This document shows positions 23,877 through 34,176 of a stretch of DNA of 64,000 nucleotides, piece by piece. This DNA is from Gautieria morchelliformis (Eukaryota > Basidiomycota > Agaricomycetes > Gomphales > Gomphaceae). Location: assembly GCA_015179125.1 (NCBI GenBank), contig WHVA01000565.1, positions 1-64,000 on the forward strand. Direction: 5' to 3'. Within the stretch, counting starts at the first letter, position 1; the number at the start of each line of letters is the position of its first letter. A model generated the notes under the pieces. The model saw only the letters and a list, made by a program, of their open reading frames with translations, was not told where the DNA came from and ran no database searches. Position numbers and translations under genes: made by a program.

Positions 23877-25010
23877 ATGGATCCAGATGATCGCCTTCAG
23901 AATATGGAGGAGGAGTTGACACGGAACCGGATGAAGACCGACGCGATTGAGACAGCCTTACAAACGATTTTGGCTAAGTTAGATATTCCACAAGGTGGTG
24001 GAAATGCAATGCAGGATGAGTTGGATTTCGGAAAAGCGGAAGTAGCCGAAGAGAGGATGTCCATGAAGTTGGCGAAAGTCAAACCCACGACTCCAGCGGA
24101 CTTTGACAGAGATCGGGAGAAGGTTTGCGCATTATTCAACACATGCAGCATCTACTTCACAATTGTCGGAGACCTCTTTCCGAACAACCAGGCTTGGATT
24201 CACTGGGCATTGTCCTTTTTCAAGTCGGACTGTGCAGCCCGTTTTGCGAACAAGGTGATCCAACATGAACCAAAGGGCAAGGGGAACTACTTCTGGGACT
24301 GGGATGCCTTCGAGAAAACATTTTCTGACCAGTTCTTCCTGAAAAACGAGCAGCTCACAGCCCTTATGAATCTTGAGGCGACCAACTGGTACCAGGCCAA
24401 GGATCCGGTCGATGACTACATCGATCGCTTCCAGGAGCTCATTGACCTTGCGGAGTATGACGACGACAAGATGATTGTCATCAAATTCCGAAGAGGACTC
24501 ACTCCAGAACCAAGTCGCACTGCTTGGGGATGGAGCTCTGGATTTCGATGACCTGGAAGGGTGGTACCAAGCTGCGCAAAGGGTGTCCCAAAACAGGGAA
24601 GCAAATGAGGCCTTTGTGGAGACAAACTGGAACACAACACGCAGTTCCGCTCGTCCTACTCCACCTGTACCAAGACGCGGAAGTGCATTCATTCTGACAT
24701 GGAAATTATTTCCTATGGTTGCTCCGCCTGCCCCCACTAGGAACCCTAGTCCCCCTCCCTCGAAGAGTGGCCCTGCTCCAATGGATGTCGACCGCATGTG
24801 CAGAAAAGGCAATGGAACTGTCACCTGCTTCCGATGCCGACAGCCAGGCCACTATGCCCCGAGTGCCCCCAAGCTTTTGACATCCAGCTTATGACCACAG
24901 AGGAGAAACTCGAGCTCCTTCCAGAGTTCCTCACACTGGCAGACATAAGCAGAGTGCCCACTGTGGAAGAAAGTTCTGAAAATGCGGAACTCGGAAGAGG
25001 AAGATGCGTC
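23877..25010 (+). pseudogene. Gypsy copy 2 gag
   Basis: Starts at ATG 23877 (MDPDDRLQNMEEEL). It carries the same retrotrans_gag core as copies 1 and 3 (WALSFFKSDCAARFANKVI) and a zinc-knuckle region near 24830 (CFRCRQPGHY). Decayed; it would have formed the element's capsid. Confidence 0.85.
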
Positions 25011-27531
25011 GGATTTTGTGATGCGCAGTGGGTGCAATGTGTGCACCTGCTGCCTGTACATAACCGGTTTGCCTGTCTTTAAGTAGAGAATGAGAAGCCC
25101 CCACTCCCCTCACTTTGTACAGACCCACCGGATAAAGTCACACAAAAGCCAAATCCAACAGCCCATCTGTCTGCATCCGCCCTTGGGAGAGACGCCTCCC
25201 GAAGTGCTATGTTGTTGCTGCCACCCCAAGCCCCATGTCACTAGTCATCAAGGTGGAGATCCAGACAATGGACATGGTGGAAGTCAAATCTGGACCTGCA
25301 CTTGTCGATTGCGGGGCCACTGATCAGTTTATGGACCGGGACTATGTGGAACGGAACCAATTGACCACATGGAAGTTGCAACGTGCAATCCCAGTGTTCA
25401 ATGTGGATGGAAGCCCCAATGAGGCAGGGTCCATCACCTACAATGGACACACGGAACACACTTCCTTTGCAGTCACCAGCCTGGGGAAGCAAGACATCAT
25501 CCTCGGATTTACCTGGCTGCAGGAGCACAACCCGGAGATTAACTGGCAGACTCGGAAGGTGCTGATGAGTCGATGCCCAGCCAAGTGTTACATGTGCTGG
25601 TCGGAAGTGCGGAAGGAGCGCCAGGAGCAGCGGAAGACCGAACGACTCATACAGACATGTCATTCTGGCCCCCATCCACTGCTTGCAGAAGATGGTCCGG
25701 AAGCGGAATTCGAACCAGCTCCCACTTCCCATTCCACTTCCGATTCTGATTCTGATTCCGATTCCGATTCCGATTCCGACTCCGACATCATCCGACTTGG
25801 CCCGGAAGACACTCTGGCGGAGGGGGAGCACTTGCTGTACGTAAACCTTCCACCCGAAGCAGAACATGTCCCTGCCACCGGAAATATTTCCCAGCACCTC
25901 GCAGAAGCCTCCAGGAAGCATGGTAAAGTGGAGGTGGAGATTCCAGAGTACCTGCAGGAGTTCAAGGATGTCTTTGCCAGGGAGTAGTTTGATGCCCTGC
26001 CTCCATGGAAGCTGTGGGACCATGCCATCGAGTTGGAGCCTGGGTCAAAGCCCACCAACTGCAAGGTCTACCTGCCGTCACCCAGGGAGCAAGTAGAGCT
26101 TGATGCATTCCTTGAGGAGAACCTCCATACTGGGAGGATCCACCCCTCCAAGTCACCCATGGCATCTCCAGTGTTCTTCATCAAGAAGAAGGATGGCTCC
26201 CTCAGACTTGTACAGGCTTACCGGGCTTTGAATGCGATCATGATCAAGAACCAGTACCCCATTCTGCTCATTTCTGAACTGATCACACAACTCCGTGGTG
26301 CAAGGTACTTCACTAAGCTGGATGTCTGCTGGGGGTTCAACAATGTTCGGATCCGTGAGGGAGACGAGTGGAAGGCTGCATTCCACACTAACCGGGGACT
26401 CTTTGAGCCACAGGTCATGTTCTTTGGCCTCACCAACAGTCCCGCCACATTCCAGATGATGATGAATGACATCTTCCGTGACATGATAGCAGAAGGGGTT
26501 GTCTGTGTCTACCTCGATAACATCCTCATCTTCACGAAAACAATGCCGGAACATCAGGAGGTCGTGTGGAGAGTGCTGGAGCGGCTCTGGGAATACAACC
26601 TGTGTCTCAAGCCGGAGAAGTGCGAATTTGAGCGGATGCGGATAGAGTATCTTGGGGTGATCATGTCAGAAGGAAAGGTGGAAATGGACCCAGTCAAAGT
26701 TTCCGGTGTGTTGGAATGGCCTGCGCTGCAGAACAAGAAGGAAGTCCAGTCCTTCGTCGGGTTTGTCAATTTCTACCAGCAATTCATCAAGGACTTCTCC
26801 TGCCATGCCTGTGCTCTCTTCGACCTCACCAAGAAGGGTGTTGGATGGCAGTGGGGGGAGCCATAACAGGCCTCCTTTGACAAACTCAAGGAGCTGATCA
26901 CTTCTGCCCCGGTCCTGATATTTCCCGACAACTCTCGTCCTTATCAAGTCGAAGCGGATTCTTCTGACGCAGCCACCGGAGCGGTCTTGTCACAGAAGTC
27001 ATCGGAAGATGGTAGCAGGTCAGGTGGCATCCAATTGCCTTCTTCTCCAAGAGCCTTAGTCCGGTGGAGCGGAATTATGAGATCCACAACAAGGAAATGC
27101 TACCGATCATCTGAGCGCTGGAGGAGTGGTGACACTTCCTCGAGGGTGCTCTGTGTCCGTTCGAGATCTGGACAGACCACAAGAACCTTTAGTACTTCCG
27201 CACATCCAAGAAGTTGAACCGACGACAGCCACGGTGGTCCCTATACCTGTCTCGGTTCGACTTCATGCTCCATCACCGCCCCGGCTGCACCATGGGCAAG
27301 CCTGATGCCCTATCCCGCTGTGCGGATCATGGAAGTGGAAGCGGAGATAATGCTGACATGACATTGATCCACCCAAGCCTCTTTGCAATCCGTGCACTTG
27401 AAGGGGTGACCACAGTTGGGGCGGAAGTGGAAATGCTCCGGGACATCTGGAGGCAGTACCGGAATGGAGAGAAGGAGGAATCGGTGGTGAAGGGGGTGGA
27501 GGAGCTGCGGAAAGGACATTCATGGTCAGTA

Positions 27532-28599
27532 TTTTTGGATTAGGATGTTAATTGGTGCCTTTTAACAAATAAGATCTATTGCTCAGTGGTTGGGACCACT
27601 GTGTTCACCTCTCTTCTATGTGCTGACTAAGCCTTTCGAGGCGCGTCCGACACTGATGGATGAGAGTCACGTGACCGTGTCGACAGAAGAATGGTGTCGA
27701 TCCAAGGGATAACCAAATCAAAAGCATTCGCTTTTAAGGTAGTATAGAGTAAACAGTGATAGTGAACCCTCAACGAAGATTTGGAATAAACTATCAAGAT
27801 TTGGACCCTGTAGCTATCAAACAAGACTACAGTGGTTTCAGGGGGTAAAATAATCGATTCTGGATGATCTCGTTCATACATTTGTACTAGCTATTTATAC
27901 TATGTTAATAGTAACTACTAGTGTTCAAGATATTGGACAGATGGGTCGAAAAGCTACTTGTAACTAAGGGGTGACTAATTTATAGTCATAAAGTCATGGG
28001 GTGATGGAGATAGTATCAGGATTACTTAGGCTTTGGAATAGAAATCTGTACTTAGCATACAAAGCCCCTGTCCACATGATGTTAGGATAATAGTCAGCCG
28101 GTCATGTCATGGAGTTCAAATAGAAAAATGGAGTTAAATCTGCCCTGCCTAGCATAAATGCTAGGCTTGGTGATGGGGCCGCTGTCTCTGTGCCTTTTCT
28201 GTGGGGCAGCTAATTGAGTGTGTGTACTGTGGATGATATTCTCAAATCACTCCACAGTACCCTGTGCTCCTGCGCAGTCTATTACTCTCTGCGGCGTTTG
28301 GTGCCCGCACCCTCTCCATGCCTGTGGCCTGGCACTTGTCAACGTCATGGCCGATGCCATCACTCGATAGGCGCGCTATCCCTGATCGACCGCACGTGGT
28401 CGATGCCCGAACCTCTGTACCTTACCCGATCTATGGGTAAGGTAGCAAGTCATAAATTCATGTGCTCGTCGTCTGTGCTGACGTCTATCGTGAGTGTCAT
28501 TTCTATCTTTTTTTTTTGATCTTTTTCTTGTTTTCTTTCTTTATTAGTTTCTTTTATATATAAATGATTTAAAATAGGATAGTTGCGTTTATCACAACA
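27532..28599. mobile_element. Unclassified 1068-bp insertion in Gypsy copy 2, hairpin-rich
   Basis: The pol sequence of copy 2 is interrupted here relative to copy 1. The flanks share AGTA (27528-27531 and 28600-28603), a likely 4-bp target duplication. No coding region or terminal inverted repeat was found. A tRNA-like box A (GCTCAGTGGTTGGGACC, 27581) and a weak box B-like stretch (27633) hint at a SINE-like head. The right half holds a series of hairpins (28147-28442) and then a T-rich tract. The class is unknown; a structured-RNA-derived element or an organellar fragment are alternatives. Confidence 0.6.
28147..28442. repeat. Series of short perfect hairpins
   Basis: Consecutive inverted repeats: GCCTAGCAT/ATGCTAGGC (28147-28166), GTACTGTGGA/TCCACAGTAC (28224-28260), GTGCC/GGCAC (28301-28335), ATGGC/GCCAT (28347-28360), GATAG/CTATC (28366-28380), ATCGACC/GGTCGAT (28385-28404) and CCTTACCC/GGGTAAGG (28420-28442). 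Stems are 5-10 bp with short loops in most cases, which suggests a folded RNA or mobile hairpins. Confidence 0.7.
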
Positions 28600-30037
28600 A
28601 GTATGGGTGGCAGAGTGGTCAGAACATGATGGGTTGCTCCACTTCAGGGGCAAGGTCTATGTTCCGGATGGGGTGGACCTCCCCCGCTGCATTGTGTCCC
28701 AACACCATGACACCTGGGTCACAGGACATGCTGGCAGGTGGAAGACACTGGAGTTAGTGGCTCGGAATTACTGGTGGCCTCAGATGTCCCGCTACATTGG
28801 ACAGTATGTGAAGACGTGCGACCTTTGTCTCCAGACCAAAGCACAGCGGCATCCACCCATTGAGGAGCTTGTTCCACTCCCGATTCCAGAATCCTGCTGG
28901 GACACCATCAGTGTCGACTTCATCATTGAACTCCCAGAGTCTCATGGCTACGACACAATCATGAACGTCGTGGACGTGGTAAGCAAGGTGTCCCACTTCA
29001 TTCTGACACACACAACGATCACGGCCCTCGGAGTGGCCCGCCTGTTCCTTGCGCATGTCTGGAAGCTGCATGGACTCCCGAAGCAAGTCGTTTCTGACCG
29101 AGGTCTGCAGTTCGTCGCAGAACTGACATGAGAGCTCTACCGCCTGCTCAGAATAAAGCTGGCTGCCACCACAGCATACCATCCACAGGGTGATGGACAG
29201 ACAGAACGGGTCAATCAAGAGCTGGAGCAATAGCTCTGCCTCTTTGTCAACGAGAGGCAGGATGACTGGGACAAGCTACTTCCACTGGCGGAATTCCAAT
29301 ACAACAACCATGTACATTCTGCCACACAGCAGACTCCCTTCATGCTTGACTCCGGACGACACCCGCGGATGGGCTTCGAGCCATGCCAGGCAGAGTCCTG
29401 ACTTGAGACAGTCAATGAGTTCCGAGACCACATGGACTCCACCCTTTTGGAAGCCAAGTCTGCCCTTGCAAAGGCCAAGGACGACATGGCAAGGTACTAC
29501 AACCAATGCCGAGTTTCTGCCCCGGAGTACCAAGTCAGAGACAAGGTGTATTTAGACACAAGTGACATCCGCACCACACACCCTTCATAGAAGCTTGCCC
29601 ACCGCTACCTGGGGCCCTTCACAGTGATGCGGAGAGTTGGACGGAATGCATACCACCTCCGACTTCCGATGTCCATGTCCCACCTCCACCCCGTCTTCAA
29701 TGTGGTGAAGTTACTCCCTATGCTTGAGGACCCAATTCCAGGTCGGAAGGCTCAACCACCACCTCCACCGGAAATCATAGATGGGGAAGAACATTATGTG
29801 GTGGAACCAATCCTAGACAGCTGGTTTGTGTGAGGGCGACTCCAATTCCTCATAAAATGGGAAGGATATGGGTATGAGGAGAATTCATGGGTCCCAGAGC
29901 AAGATGTCTCCGCTCCGGACAAACTCAGTGAGTTCTATAGGACACACCCTGGTGCCCCTTGCCAAATCTGTTCGCTGGCCTTTGAATCCCTCGTGTCCCA
30001 TGCTTCGAGGATGCAGCATGCTAGAGGGGGGGGGTGA

Positions 30038-30512
30038 TGTCAGGGGACACCCTGTTTTCCAGTTCCAAAACCACATGAAGTTCTGACTCCATTTCCGACT
30101 CCGCTTCAAGTTCCGCTTACATCTCCGACTCCGCTTTCGGAAATGATTCCGCTTCAGGGAGAACTTCCAGCAGTTCTCTTCACTTTGCCAATTCCACTCC
30201 AATTTCCGACTTCCACTCTCGGAACAGTGTCAGAAATCAAGTGACTCGTGTAATAGGTGGCATCAAGGGTCAATCAAGGGTCAGGGAGATGCAGGGTTGA
30301 TGGTGAGTGCCGAGTGTTGTCCCTGACTGCAGAGCATAGTATAATACGGGCTCGGTGACATTGGGGGTCCTTAGACTTTTCTCTTTGGATTTCCCCCTGT
30401 CAGGTGAGAATCCCCTCTCTTGTATACTCTTTTCATTTATACATACTTTGGATTTCCCCCTGTCAGCTGTGTGGTAGTGTGATCTCCACAGCCAGCTAGG
30501 GTTGCCCTTACA
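30038..30512 (+). repeat. Gypsy copy 2, 3' LTR
   Basis: Preceded by a G-rich polypurine tract (AGAGGGGGGGG, about 30024-30034) and followed by the target duplication TGCCC. Confidence 0.94.
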
Positions 30513-32123
30513 TGCCCATCTTGACCAAGTGGACCCTGCTTCAATTTAGCTACCCATTCTTTGACATGGGGGAAGAGCATGGGATCCTCAATCTCCTCCA
30601 GATCGGAACTTGGGTTACTTTCCCACGTGCGTGGTGTTTGTGCACTGGTCCGTGGCTCTGAATGTGGGGTGCCATATGATGCCTGTAGATAGTGGCCATA
30701 ATATGGTGGTGGGGGTGGTGGCACCCAGTAATGATATGGCATTCCCCCTGGAGGCAGATTGTATGGCGCCATATCAGGTGCATATGCAGGGGGATCTGGA
30801 GCTGCGGCTGGTCTTCCTCTTCCTCAGGCTGGCACTCGGCCATCCAGCAGCCCAATTTCTGGTGGCAATTCTTCCAAATCCTTGTCAGCTTTGCCTTGTT
30901 CCTAGAATAAATGATCAAACTTGCCCTGCAATAAGTTGTGTGATTTACTCACAAGCAACAAACCCCACAAGCTCAAATCACTGGATTTTAACTTGTTATG
31001 GACACCTCCAAAGCCAATCTTGCAGTATTCCCCACCATGCTCCTGGCAAGTATATTTCTGTTGTAAATCAAGCACCCAATGTGCCTGAATCGAACCATTG
31101 CGGCCTTCCTCCGGCGCATGGGTACTATTTCTGTCACTGTCGCTGTTATCGTTCCCATGCTTGCGCTTCTTGCTCAAGTGATCACCTTTGGTCTTTGCTT
31201 TATCCTTCACTTCTCCTGTCCATGCTCTTTGGGCCATAAGTCAAATAAAATTACCTCAAAACCCTTGAGTTTCTTGCTGCATGCTTTTAGAACCTTCTGT
31301 TGAAGCAGTTCCTCATGTACTGCAGTTGCCCTGTCCTTTAACTCAAGCCAGTGACCAAGCGTGTTCAAGAGGCGTGCGGGTGCATCTTTTGTTTCAGTGC
31401 TGAGCTTGTAAGACAAATCCAGACACTTCACGGCTATATCCATTTTGTCTGCGATGTGGTATTGTACGCTTGTCCAGGATGCATCAGATGCGATCTTGAG
31501 TGTGTCGATTGTCTTTGGGCCTGTTGGCACCTGGAATGGTATATCCCAGACTGTATGACATGAGCAAACCGCTCATGTCAGGTCGAGAAACCCCCTTACC
31601 AGGTACTTCTACCACCAACTCATCCTCATCATTGTCAAATGAATTAATTGACCCATGTACAGATTCGGCCCCCAGCTCCATAATATCACTGTCTAACTCT
31701 TTTGAATCATTGTCCATCGCCCTCACATCACTTTCCAACTCGGCCTCTATACCCTTCAATGTCATCCTTATCCCACTCACGGAACTCACATTTCCATCAC
31801 CTTGCAGCAAAAACAACAAGGCCTCCCCAGCTTGAATTTCAGCATTGGTGTTTGTAGTGACTGATGCCCTAGCAGAATCCCATGTCGGTTGCGGTCTAGC
31901 TCGTGCTCCTGGTCCCAACACCGGTGGCTGTGGCTGCAACATCATAGTCTCCATTCCCATGTTCTTCAGGCTCACCGGGACCTTGGCAGGACAGCCCTTT
32001 TTTCTCTTTGCTCCTGACATAGGACAGAGCAATTCTAGACAAGCTTACTTGCATGAGACGCTGGAAAACCACTCAAGAGGACTTTCCACTCACCAGAAAA
32101 TAGATAATGGCAAAATCTCTTTG

Positions 32124-32430
32124 TGATAGCTCCAGTCAGGACCGGGACTTCAGTTTCTAAAAGGTCCGGTGTGGTAAAATTGCGTAGGAGCTTTGGAAAA
32201 ATCCCCCAAGGGCCGCAAGAGGCCTGGTTGCAGCCCCCAATGAACGGCGACCTCCCGAGCTAAAAGCTCTTCGTGAGAGGCTAGATGATGATTTTCTGAG
32301 TGTTTTTTATTAAGGAAGCTAGCTGAGATAATGTCTAGTTGTAAAGAAAAAAACCAGGGGTGTGTTTAGCTGTAAAGTGGCTGAAAAAGTACGATGCGCG
32401 TCGGAGTCCAGAATTGACTGCAAACAGCTG
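32124..32430 (-). repeat. Right TIR of the Tc1/mariner-like element
   Basis: Inverted copy of 19161-19465, ending CAAACAGCTG and followed by TA. Differences from the left copy are scattered point changes and one or two short indels. Confidence 0.93.
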
Positions 32431-32432
32431 TA

Positions 32433-32614
32433 AACTCTGAATTATCGTACAATAATATTGCTGCCCAGGGAAATAATATTTTCCACAGTTAATTAGATGC
32501 ACGTGACTGACACGTGTTTAGGACCATATATTCCGAACACGCTGCTCCATCCTCACTGCTCTCCTTATGCCTACTGTCAACCCCCACCAGTGAAAGACAC
32601 TTCTTGCCACTGTT
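32433..32614. other. Short A/T-rich spacer
   Basis: Lies between the Tc1/mariner right end and the Harbinger transposase. It contains an imperfect inverted repeat ATAATATT ... AATAATATT (about 32452-32482). The left end of the Harbinger element should be in or near it, but I could not define a TIR. Confidence 0.4.
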
Positions 32615-33930
32615 GTGCCCCTCCTCCTTCTGCAACAACGTACTCCTGGCTCTGGGATACACCCCTCTGGCACCACAGCCACTGAACCGACCGATGACCT
32701 GAACCCTGACAATGACCTGAACCCTGACAATGACCTGAACCCTGACAATGACCTGAACCCTGACAATGACCTGAACCCTGACAATGACCTGAACCCTGAC
32801 AATGACCTGAACCCTGACAATGACCTGAACCCTGACGACACTCTTGCCATCTCAGTCATCTGCAGTTCTTTGCCCAAGGTGGTCCCACACCTGGAACAGG
32901 GGGGCGAGTGGATAACGCTGGAGTACCTCCAGCTGATGAGTGAGGCCGAGTGCATCTGGAGGTTCAGGTGAGTATACACTACTCCACCTGAGCGCTTGAA
33001 CAAACTCACAAAAACACACACATTAGGTTTACAGCAGGGGAACTTCAGCTCTTTGCAGATCTTTTGCAGCTCCCGAAACCTCTCATCACAGCCTCCAGGA
33101 GCTGCGCAAGTGCCCTCGAGGTGATCTCACTTCTTTGTGCATGCCTGCGGAGCCCAGAGGACCAGTGGTCCTTATCCACAAAGTATCACCGTCCTCAGTG
33201 CACTATCTCCCAAATCACCAATGAGACGGCCTCATTCATCAATGCCTGGTGGGGCTTTCTCCTTGACTGGGACCAGCATGGGCTTCTGTCCCCGGAGAAG
33301 CTGTGCAAGTATGCCGATGCCCTCTACAATTTTGGAGCACCCTGTCACAGCATCTTTGGCTTCATCGATTGCACAATCCAGCAGACGTGCCGGCCAGGGA
33401 TGTATCAGGAGCTTGCCTACACCGGTTATAAGAAATGTCATGGGATGAAGTTTCAGGGGGTTGTCATCCCCAATGGCTTGATTGCGCATCTTGATGGCCC
33501 ATACAGGGCCCCACAGAACGATGCTGGAGTCCTGAAGAAAAGCTCTCTGCTCAAGCATCTCGAGCAGTATGCGATTCAGCCTGGGTCACGGGAAGGGGAT
33601 GCACCTGGGGATCGTTATTTCCAGGTGTACGGTGATTCACCCCTTTATAGTGAGTCCCTATTCCACGGTGAATGTGCTTACCCCAGAACAACGTGCCTGG
33701 AACACTGCAATGGGTGGGGTACGGATATCCGTGGAGCATGGCTTCGGCCTCATTTTGCAGGATTGGCCATTCCTCCATGCCTTTTGGAAGCACAAGATAT
33801 GGGGGAATGGGTGTGGGACCATGTACCATGTTGGTGTTCTCCTCACAAACAGGCATTTGTGCTTGGAGCTGAATCAGACTTCCCTTTGTTATTCATGTCC
33901 ACCCCCTTTCCTCCAAGAATACTTCCATGA
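32615..33930 (+). pseudogene. PIF/Harbinger transposase (DDE_Tnp_4), one apparent frameshift
   Basis: Harbinger transposases move DNA with a partner MYB-like protein. An upstream exon holds eight in-frame DLNPDN repeats and ends YLQLMSEAECIWRF. An intron (32968-33026, GTGAGT to ATTAG) leads into FTAGELQLFADLLQLPKPL. The catalytic core has IFGFIDCTIQQTCRPG (first Asp, 33352), KCHGMKFQGVVIPNGLIAHL, DGPYRAPQND and FQVYGDSPLY (second Asp, near 33632). The rest, LTPEQRAWNTAMGGVRISVE (catalytic Glu, near 33740) and HGFGLILQDWPFLHAFWK, lies in another frame, so a frameshift near 33640-33650 separates them. No ATG was found near the 5' end, so the start is unresolved. The gene is probably inactive. 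Confidence 0.87.
32693..32836 (+). repeat. 18-bp tandem repeat, 8 copies, in frame
   Basis: Eight copies of AATGACCTGAACCCTGAC (the first starts with G), nearly perfect. They encode (DLNPDN)n in the N-terminal part of the Harbinger transposase. The homogeneity suggests recent slippage. Confidence 0.95.
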
Positions 33931-34003
33931 ATAGTCATGTTCTGTAGCAGTTTTATGCATGTATGCCACCCCTGGCCCTGTTTGTAGAGCCCACAAACAA
34001 TTT

Positions 34004-34176
34004 TTAGGTCTTTTTTTTTTTTCAAGAAAACCCTTTTTTTGCCAAGAAAAAATAATTTTGTCAATTTTGTCAAGAAAACAATATTTGAGGTCTTTTTTTT
34101 TCAAGAAAACCTTTTTTTTTTTTTTGCCAAGAAAAAATTGTTTTGTCAATTTTGTCAAGAAAACAATATTTTGCAA
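34004..34176. repeat. Two-copy T-rich direct repeat
   Basis: A unit of about 90 bp (GAGGTC, a T tract, CAAGAAAACC, a T tract, GCCAAGAAAAAAT, TTTTGTCAATTTTGTCAAGA, AAACAATATT) occurs twice in a row. It sits between the convergent Harbinger genes. Confidence 0.85.

Larger units (their letters stand above)
25235..29950 (+). pseudogene. Gypsy copy 2 pol with chromodomain, split by a 1.07-kb insert
   Basis: Protease (LVDCGATDQFMDRDYVE, near 25305), reverse transcriptase ([20 protein letters not shown], near 26165; VYLDNILIFTK at the active site, near 26510) and RNase H (near 27170-27300). Integrase begins after the insert (WPQMSRYIGQYVKTCDLCL near 28780; DFIIELPESHGYDTIMNVVD near 28920). The chromodomain region starts EHYVVEPILDSWF near 29790. 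An Asp/Ser-repeat microsatellite lies near 25740-25790. Fossil. Confidence 0.87.
23212..30512 (+). mobile_element. Ty3/Gypsy chromovirus, copy 2 of the family
   Basis: Fossil element of 7301 bp with 475-bp LTRs and a 5-bp target duplication TGCCC (23207-23211 and 30513-30517), inserted in the second gene of the Tc1/mariner-like element. It contains a further 1.07-kb insertion, without which it is about 6.2 kb, matching copy 1. The LTRs differ by roughly 5%, so it is older than copies 1 and 3. It appears broken by several lesions and shows heavy CpG loss. Confidence 0.94.
22987..32020 (-). pseudogene. Second gene of the Tc1/mariner-like element, function unknown (split by Gypsy)
   Basis: Probable start at the ATG 32020-32018 (MSGAKRKKGCPAKVPVSL). 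A low-complexity acidic region (ELESDVRAMDNDSKELDSDI) follows. After an intron near 31597-31532 comes TIDTLKIASDASWTSVQYHI, DLSYKLSTETKDAPARLLNT and LKDRATAVHEELLQQKVL. Then come a Lys/Arg-rich, NLS-like KKRKHG block and a Cys/His segment, CQEHGGEYC (C-x2-H-x4-C). A Pro/Tyr-rich part near 30.7 kb leads to the Gypsy insertion at 30512. The last exon lies at 23206-22987 (QLADGLTIPEMLTHCPGLF, then EEVAKI-like KEVAKICKHEANEKR) and ends at 22987. Its placement inside the TIRs, convergent with the transposase, suggests an accessory protein carried by the transposon. A captured host gene is the alternative. Confidence 0.68.
19161..32430 (+). mobile_element. Tc1/mariner-like two-gene DNA transposon with long TIRs
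   Basis: Bounded by TA duplications (19159-19160 and 32431-32432) and by long terminal inverted repeats starting CAGC. It holds a DDE transposase gene (+) and a convergent second gene (-). Within it sit a hAT MITE (20475-20960) and a Gypsy element (23212-30512). Without those two insertions and their duplications it is about 5.5 kb. TIRs of about 305 bp are long for this superfamily. The transposase carries at least one in-frame stop, so the copy is probably dead. Assignment rests on the TA target, the DDE motifs and the TIRs. Confidence 0.88.

Noticed and set aside
27581-27645. A functional tRNA gene
   Set aside because: Box A is good but box B is weak and no cloverleaf with paired acceptor arms could be drawn. 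Retained only as a hint of a SINE-like head.
28450-28560. A poly(A)/poly(T) tail marking the end of a LINE or SINE
   Set aside because: The T-rich tract is internal to the insert, not at its end, and no reverse transcriptase or LINE tail follows.
32693-32836. CRISPR-like regular repeats
   Set aside because: The 18-bp units are directly adjacent with no spacers and keep an open frame in a eukaryotic transposase gene. This is a minisatellite.
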